Below, one piece after another: positions 59,576 through 64,000 of a DNA stretch of 64,000 bases (the first letter of the stretch is position 1; each line of letters opens with the position of its first letter). Both the position numbers and the translations under genes were made by a program. The stretch is from Ceratotherium simum simum. Its lineage: Eukaryota > Chordata > Mammalia > Perissodactyla > Rhinocerotidae. The notes beneath the pieces are model-generated. The model made no database searches. It saw nothing but the letters and a program-made list of their open reading frames with translations, and was not told where the DNA came from. The stretch is from contig NW_004454210.1 of assembly GCF_000283155.1 (NCBI RefSeq), forward strand, positions 6,499,766 through 6,563,765, in the 5' to 3' direction.

Positions 59576-61040
59576 TCATGCCCTTACCAGCTTGGAGGGC
59601 CGATACATCTTTTGTTTCTTACGGGAAAACTATTTACTGCACTGAGTTTTTAATTCATCTCAGTTTCAAATGCATAATTATATGTGTCTGTTAACCCATG
59701 ATAAAAACCTGCTTCCTTTTTCTTGATTCATTGTCTTTTTTTCATAAATTTTTTTGGGACTCAGCATTCCTTCACCCTTGAACCCTTTTGGGTTACCCAC
59801 TCAAAGACATGTTCCCGTTAGTTCCCCATCTGGCTGGAAATCCTTTTGAAGGTGGAAGTTTGGGCTTCAAAGAAATCCTTGAACGTATACCTTAGTGAAT
59901 CTACCCATCTCTTCCTGCAAACCACATTTTACTCCTTTCATCTTAGGCAGGTCCCCTGGCTACCTCCTTACCTCAACAACACCTACCCTGAAGAGAGAAA
60001 TGGGTAGGTTTCTGAGTGCCATAATGATCATTAAGGACAGCTCATGCTGGTTTTTCTCACAGCCCTTCAAAATAAGCAGAGCAAAACCCCCATCCACCAC
60101 CATTCTGTTGATGGATTGAGGAAGAAGGAGCTTGTCACAAACAGAATTAGCACTAAGTAATTTTCCCTTTCTTTAGGTAAACAATTGCCTTTTAATATAC
60201 AACACCCCTCGAGGTGTTCAGGTTACGTGCTTATTTTAAGATCTTTTGTTTAGTTTCTGATCTTCATAGGTCATTGACATCCCATTTAGCCCTGGTGACC
60301 CTGTTTATACAATTTTGATATAAATTAAAAAGTGTCCTTGGAGATAACATTAACATTCTTCATCTCAATCTATCACATAAGCAAACAATAGCCTTTGCTC
60401 AGTCCTGTATATAACTGTTCAAAAGCTTCAATGCAGACTCCAATATTCAGACAGAGCAAATCTGTTTGCTTTCTTATTTTTTATTCTAAGCAGGATGAGA
60501 CCCCAGCCTACATCAACTCCATTGAAGTATCTTATGGAACCTTTGGTAGAATGGAGTCATAATTCTAATAAAACACTAGATAGAGTATTTCAGGCTTTAA
60601 TTAATGAGAAGAAGCAAATCACTTAAACAAACAATAGGGATCTATTTCTACATATAAACTTGAATTTAAAATGTCTTTCCTCTTCACTTAAAACTCAAAA
60701 AGTATTGTTCCTTCTAAGATTTTTGATTCTTTAAAGGAGGTGAGGGAATACATTTTTGGAATTTGCTTTTTTTACTTTATTTTTTAATGAAGGAAGCTCC
60801 CCGGTTCCATACTGAAAAAACATTTTGATGACTACTCCTTTATAAATGCATATTAGTCTTGTGAATAATTGCAAATATATAAAACCATATTTCTGATAGC
60901 CCAATCTGCTCCTATTAGTTCATCCTTCATGAGTAGACACATTTAAACTAAATGTTCACTCTATTTTTTATGAAAAACTGTTCTATTCCTGGGCAAAGAA
61001 ACTACTCTTGGAATACAGATCAATTAAAAGGTCTCTATAC
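59576..61040. other. Unassigned intergenic DNA
   Basis: AT-rich. A 74-codon plus-strand frame at 59895-60119 has no domain. No repeat recognised. Confidence 0.4.
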
Positions 61041-61044
61041 TATC

Positions 61045-61310
61045 TCTTTTTTAGGAGTTTATCCTAAGGAAATAATTGGACAAGTGTACAGAAAGAGATG
61101 TATAAGGGTGTTGATTTCAGCATAATTTACAAATGCAAAACAAATGGATACAACCTAAATGTCCACCAAGACGTGGCTATTTAAAAACATTAGGGTACAT
61201 AAAAACAGTGGCATACTTTGCAGTCATTAAAAATTATGATCTGGATCCTCATTTATTGATGTGAATAGATGTCTCTGATATCTTAAGTTTATTATCCTAT
61301 TCTTAAAATA
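61045..61310 (+). repeat. L1M 3' fragment (sense)
   Basis: 'gagtttatcctaaggaaataattggacaagtgtac', 'gtataagggtgttgatttcagcataatttacaa', 'gatacaacctaaatgtccaccaag' and 'cagtcattaaaaattatgatctgg' match the sense L1M 3' end. Confidence 0.85.
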
Positions 61311-61339
61311 ATCACCTAGAAATAAGTAAATAAATAAAG

Positions 61340-61366
61340 AGTATGTGTGTGTGTGTGTGTGTGTGT
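61340..61366. repeat. TG dinucleotide microsatellite
   Basis: About eleven TG units following an A-rich end of the adjacent L1. Probably length-polymorphic. Confidence 0.93.
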
Positions 61367-61815
61367 AAAGAACATTGTTTACTGGAGTGTATTCTAAAGA
61401 AAAAAGAATCTATTAGAATAAAACAGTCTCAGGTCAAATAAATTTGCAGAAATTCTATATTTTATCTCCCTTTTGTGAACACCATAATACACATCAGCAT
61501 ATTAAAAGCTTCAGAAGTCTCACAGTAAAAGAAAACCTGTTTAAATTCATTTAATCCAAAATTTCCCAAGCTTATTTTAGCATAAATACCTCTTTCAAAT
61601 GCCCTGTAGAACAAATGTCAGCAAATTTTGGCAGTAGTATTAAAAATGATTTTTACCTTTGTTTCATATAATTTCTAAATAAAGAGTGCAGCTTGCTCTC
61701 TTGCAACACTTGGTTTCATCACGAGAGGAATAAAGAATTACTTTTCAGGCCTGCATCTGGTCACCTTCAGAATATCCCCCACAAAGGACAGTATAGGTTA
61801 CAGGTACTCAAGAGC
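61367..61815. other. Unassigned intergenic DNA
   Basis: AT-rich. No repeat or gene recognised. Confidence 0.35.
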
Positions 61816-62061
61816 AAAACTCCCATTAGCGGGCCGGCCCTGTGGCTTAGCGGTTAAGTGCGCGCGCTCCGCCGCTGGCGGCCCAGGTTCGGATCCCGGG
61901 CGCGCGCCGATGCACCGCTTCTCCGGCCATGCTGAGGCCGCGTCCCACACACAGCAAGTAGAAGGATGTGCAACTATGACATACAACTATCTACTGGGGC
62001 TTTGGGGGAAAAAATAAATAAATAAAATTATAAAAAAAAAAAAAAAAAACCTCCCATTAGC
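61816..62061 (+). mobile_element. ERE1 SINE, short form, CpG-rich and young-looking
   Basis: Body 61831-62048: gggccggccctgtggcttag with TGGCTTAGCGG (A box), GGTTCGGATCCC (B box) near 61888, 'ctatgacatacaactatctactggggctttggggg', AATAAATAAATAAA tail and an A-run. It keeps many CpGs in the head (gcgcgcgctccgccgctgg and cgggcgcgcgccgatg), which methylation would erode with time. Flanks AAAACTCCCATTAGC (61816-61830) and AAAACCTCCCATTAGC (to 62061) are the target-site duplication, with one extra C. The minus-strand open frame at 61798-61986 is SINE sequence. Confidence 0.97.
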
Positions 62062-62160
62062 AAATCTCATCATGTCTGGCTGGTGGGAGTTTGGGAGATT
62101 AGCAGCAAAGCATCCATAGATTTCTTGAAAGAGACACAAATACAAACCTAACAGTTTCTT

Positions 62161-62224
62161 ATATTTGTCTGAATTATATGTCTAAGGGAGATATATTTGT
62201 CTGAATTATATGTCTAAGGGAGAT
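62161..62224. repeat. Perfect 32-bp tandem duplication
   Basis: The unit starting ATATTTGTCTGAATT and ending CTAAGGGAGAT occupies 62161-62192 and is repeated without a mismatch at 62193-62224. The lack of divergence points to a recent event or an assembly artefact. Confidence 0.97.
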
Positions 62225-63345
62225 AAGAGGCATATTTTTACAAGGTATGAGTATAGAGTAATGACACTTTTAAAACACATCTTAGCTTCCATGACCAAAT
62301 AAAAAAGTTGTCCTTCAAAAGTTAATCTTAGGAGGCAATACGTATTTCAATACTTCCACTGCTTAAAATATTTGAAAAATCCTTTAAAGCTACATTATAA
62401 TACATAACAAAAAATCAGTCTTGTTACTTTAACATAAAACCTTATTTTTGAACAAAGATACCATCCTCAACTTGAACATCCACTTTACTCATTATATATC
62501 ATCCCCATTTGCTTTGGGGTGTCTCCAAAAATAAGCCAACCACTAAAGAATAACAAAGTGCCTACCAAGAGTATAAAAACGAACAGAATGCAAGGACAAC
62601 AACAGCAAAAGCCCTATCACATACTGGGAAGTTTTTCAAAGTATGAAATCCAACCTTCTTTAAGCACTATCAGTGCATTGAAATTTTGCAGGAACACATA
62701 TTCATGGATATTTGGTAGTCTGTAAGAGACTGATATAAAAAAACTATATATACTACCTGTCCCCTCAAAACTATATATATATTTTGACATATATATATAA
62801 AACCTAGCCCCCCTAAAATTATATTTAGCTCTGAAAGGTGATTAATGGCATCCAATCAGAGACTGACACACAGGTTGTAGTCTGCATCATGAGAGAATTT
62901 ATCAAAACAGAAGCAAAAGTTTCAATCAGCCACCCTGATGTACTAAGGCGTGAAGGAATGATACTGAGGATGAATCTTGCATTTACTACCTTTATGATGT
63001 GGAAACTCTGTGTATCAAAGCAGACCATCCAAATTTGTAATTTAGAGCTCTGGAGGTATTCAATTTTTGTGATTACGTAGAGACAAACTATAACAAATGT
63101 ATGGTACCCATATGCTTCCCTGCCTCTAAGCCTGGACCCCACTGGAATTAAGAGCTATGTCCAGCTCTCTGGCAGAAGATAGAAATAGTTGTTTAGGAAG
63201 AAACTTATGAACCACTAATATAAAAGAAGCTTTGAGACAATAACCTTTTGTTTGATATTTATATAACCTATCCTAACAAACAATTCTTGATTCTTCTTGA
63301 TTCTTCTCTTCAAAGAATTTTCAAAGGGCTTTCCAACTTAACCTT
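62225..63345. other. Unassigned DNA with AT palindromes
   Basis: TATATA runs at about 62744-62752, 62772-62781 and 62790-62798 could form cruciforms. Overlapping frames at 62825-63142 on both strands are not credible. A 10-bp CTTGATTCTT unit is tandemly repeated at 63286-63305. Confidence 0.45.
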
Positions 63346-63573
63346 AAGACATTGAAGTCAGGGGCTGGCCTGGTGGCGCAAGCGGTTAAGTGTGAGTGCT
63401 CTGCTGCAGCTGCTCAGGGTTTGCAGGTTCGGATTCTGGGCACGCACCGACGCACCGCTTGGCAAGCCATGCTGTGGTGGCGTCCCATATAAAGAGGAGG
63501 AAGATGGGCACGGATGTTAGCCCAGGGCCAGTCTTCCTCAGCAAAAAAAAAAAAAAAAAAGACATGGAAGTCA
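63346..63573 (+). mobile_element. ERE-type SINE with target-site duplication
   Basis: Body 63361-63558: ggggctggcctggtggcgca, B box GGTTCGGATTC near 63427, 'aagccatgctgtggtggcgtcccatataaag', 'gaggaagatgggcacggatgttagcccaggg..cttcctcagc', A18 tail. Flanks AAGACATTGAAGTCA (63346-63360) and AAGACATGGAAGTCA (63559-63573) differ at one base. It has only one tail module and no 'ctactggggctttggg' segment. Confidence 0.95.
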
Positions 63574-63687
63574 AAGACTTAAAGGACCAACAATAGGAGT
63601 ACTTGTTTAATATTTTCCAGGATAGCAACTGATTCCCACTTTTCAAATAAGAAAAACTCAGTTGTGAAGAATGAATTCTTTAACTAT

Positions 63688-63897
63688 ACAGCAGTTAGGA
63701 AACTACAGCCCACTGGCCAAATCATGCAAACCAACTGCATTTATAAATAAAGCTTGATTGGAACACAGTCATGCCCATTTGTTTATTACTGTCTGTGGCT
63801 GCTACAGAGGCAGAGTTGAGTAGTTGCAATAGAGATCTTATGGCCAGCAAAACCTAAAATACTTACCATCTGGCTCTTTACAAAAAGTTTGCCCCTG
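63688..63897. mobile_element. hAT-like non-autonomous DNA transposon
   Basis: 'aggaaactacagcccactggccaaatcatgcaaacc', 'tttataaataaagcttgattggaacacagtcatgcccatttgtttattactgtctgtggctgct', 'gcagagttgagtagttgcaatagagatcttatggccagcaaaacctaaaatacttaccatctggctctttacaaaaagtttgcc' is a well-known abundant mammalian repeat whose ends are inverted ('ggcaaact..' and '..agtttgcc'). Assignment to hAT is from memory of the family. No transposase. Confidence 0.8.
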
Positions 63898-64000
63898 CTT
63901 TGACTAGTGCATTAGTTTTGTTTTCTAACAAAATACTTTCTAATAATTATTTGTCAATAACAGTGAATTCACAAATATTTTCCCATTCCATTGGCTAGAA

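Noticed and set aside
61838..61900. tRNA-like A box and B box
   Set aside because: They belong to the tRNA-derived head of an ERE SINE. The same holds for the other seven copies. None can fold as a complete tRNA gene from what I see.
1..64000. CRISPR array, bacterial operons or phage genes
   Set aside because: No regularly spaced repeats, no ribosome-binding-site/ORF organisation, and the repeat content is clearly mammalian.

Overview
This window looks like mammalian nuclear DNA from a perissodactyl (horse, rhinoceros or tapir lineage). The main evidence is eight copies of the tRNA-derived ERE-type SINE family, with its 'ggccggccc..gtggcttagcggttaagtg' head and, in most copies, 'catacaactatctactggggctttggg' body. 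Ancient mammalian repeats (MIR, L2, old L1M, MaLR LTRs, MER5-type hAT elements) surround them. The sequence is AT-rich. I found no protein-coding exon, no intact RNA gene, no CRISPR array and no bacterial or viral gene. Every long open frame I examined either lies inside a repeat or looks like a chance frame in AT-rich DNA. The window is best read as intergenic or deep intronic.

Layout: (1) 1-9.9 kb is dense in old repeats: six MIR copies or fragments, a MaLR LTR, L1M 3' ends, two ERE SINEs, and one promoter-like GC-box/TATA cluster near 8.2 kb. (2) About 9.9-27.8 kb has almost no transposons that I can recognise. It has only microsatellites, plus several stretches rich in homeodomain-, POU-, SOX/TCF- and GATA-like words (10.46-11.35, 12.5-13.46, 14.34-14.92, 15.3-15.9, 16.6-17.0 and 22.0-22.8 kb). 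This looks like a transposon-free block with candidate conserved noncoding enhancers of the sort found around developmental regulator genes. I cannot name the target gene from sequence alone. (3) 27.8-54 kb returns to repeat-containing DNA: L1M 3' ends, MIR, MER5A, L2, a MaLR LTR and four ERE SINEs. Two of those SINEs sit back to back and share one target-site repeat in three copies. (4) 54-64 kb holds a dead antisense L1 ORF2 fragment between two oppositely oriented copies of one old LTR-like repeat. It also holds an MLT1-type LTR, hAT-type DNA transposon fossils, a MIR, two ERE copies (one CpG-rich and young-looking) and a perfect 32-bp tandem duplication.

No genes act together here. If the window has a function, it is probably regulatory and centred on the 10-23 kb block. 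All family names come from recognition by eye, without alignment software, and repeat boundaries are approximate unless target-site duplications are stated.
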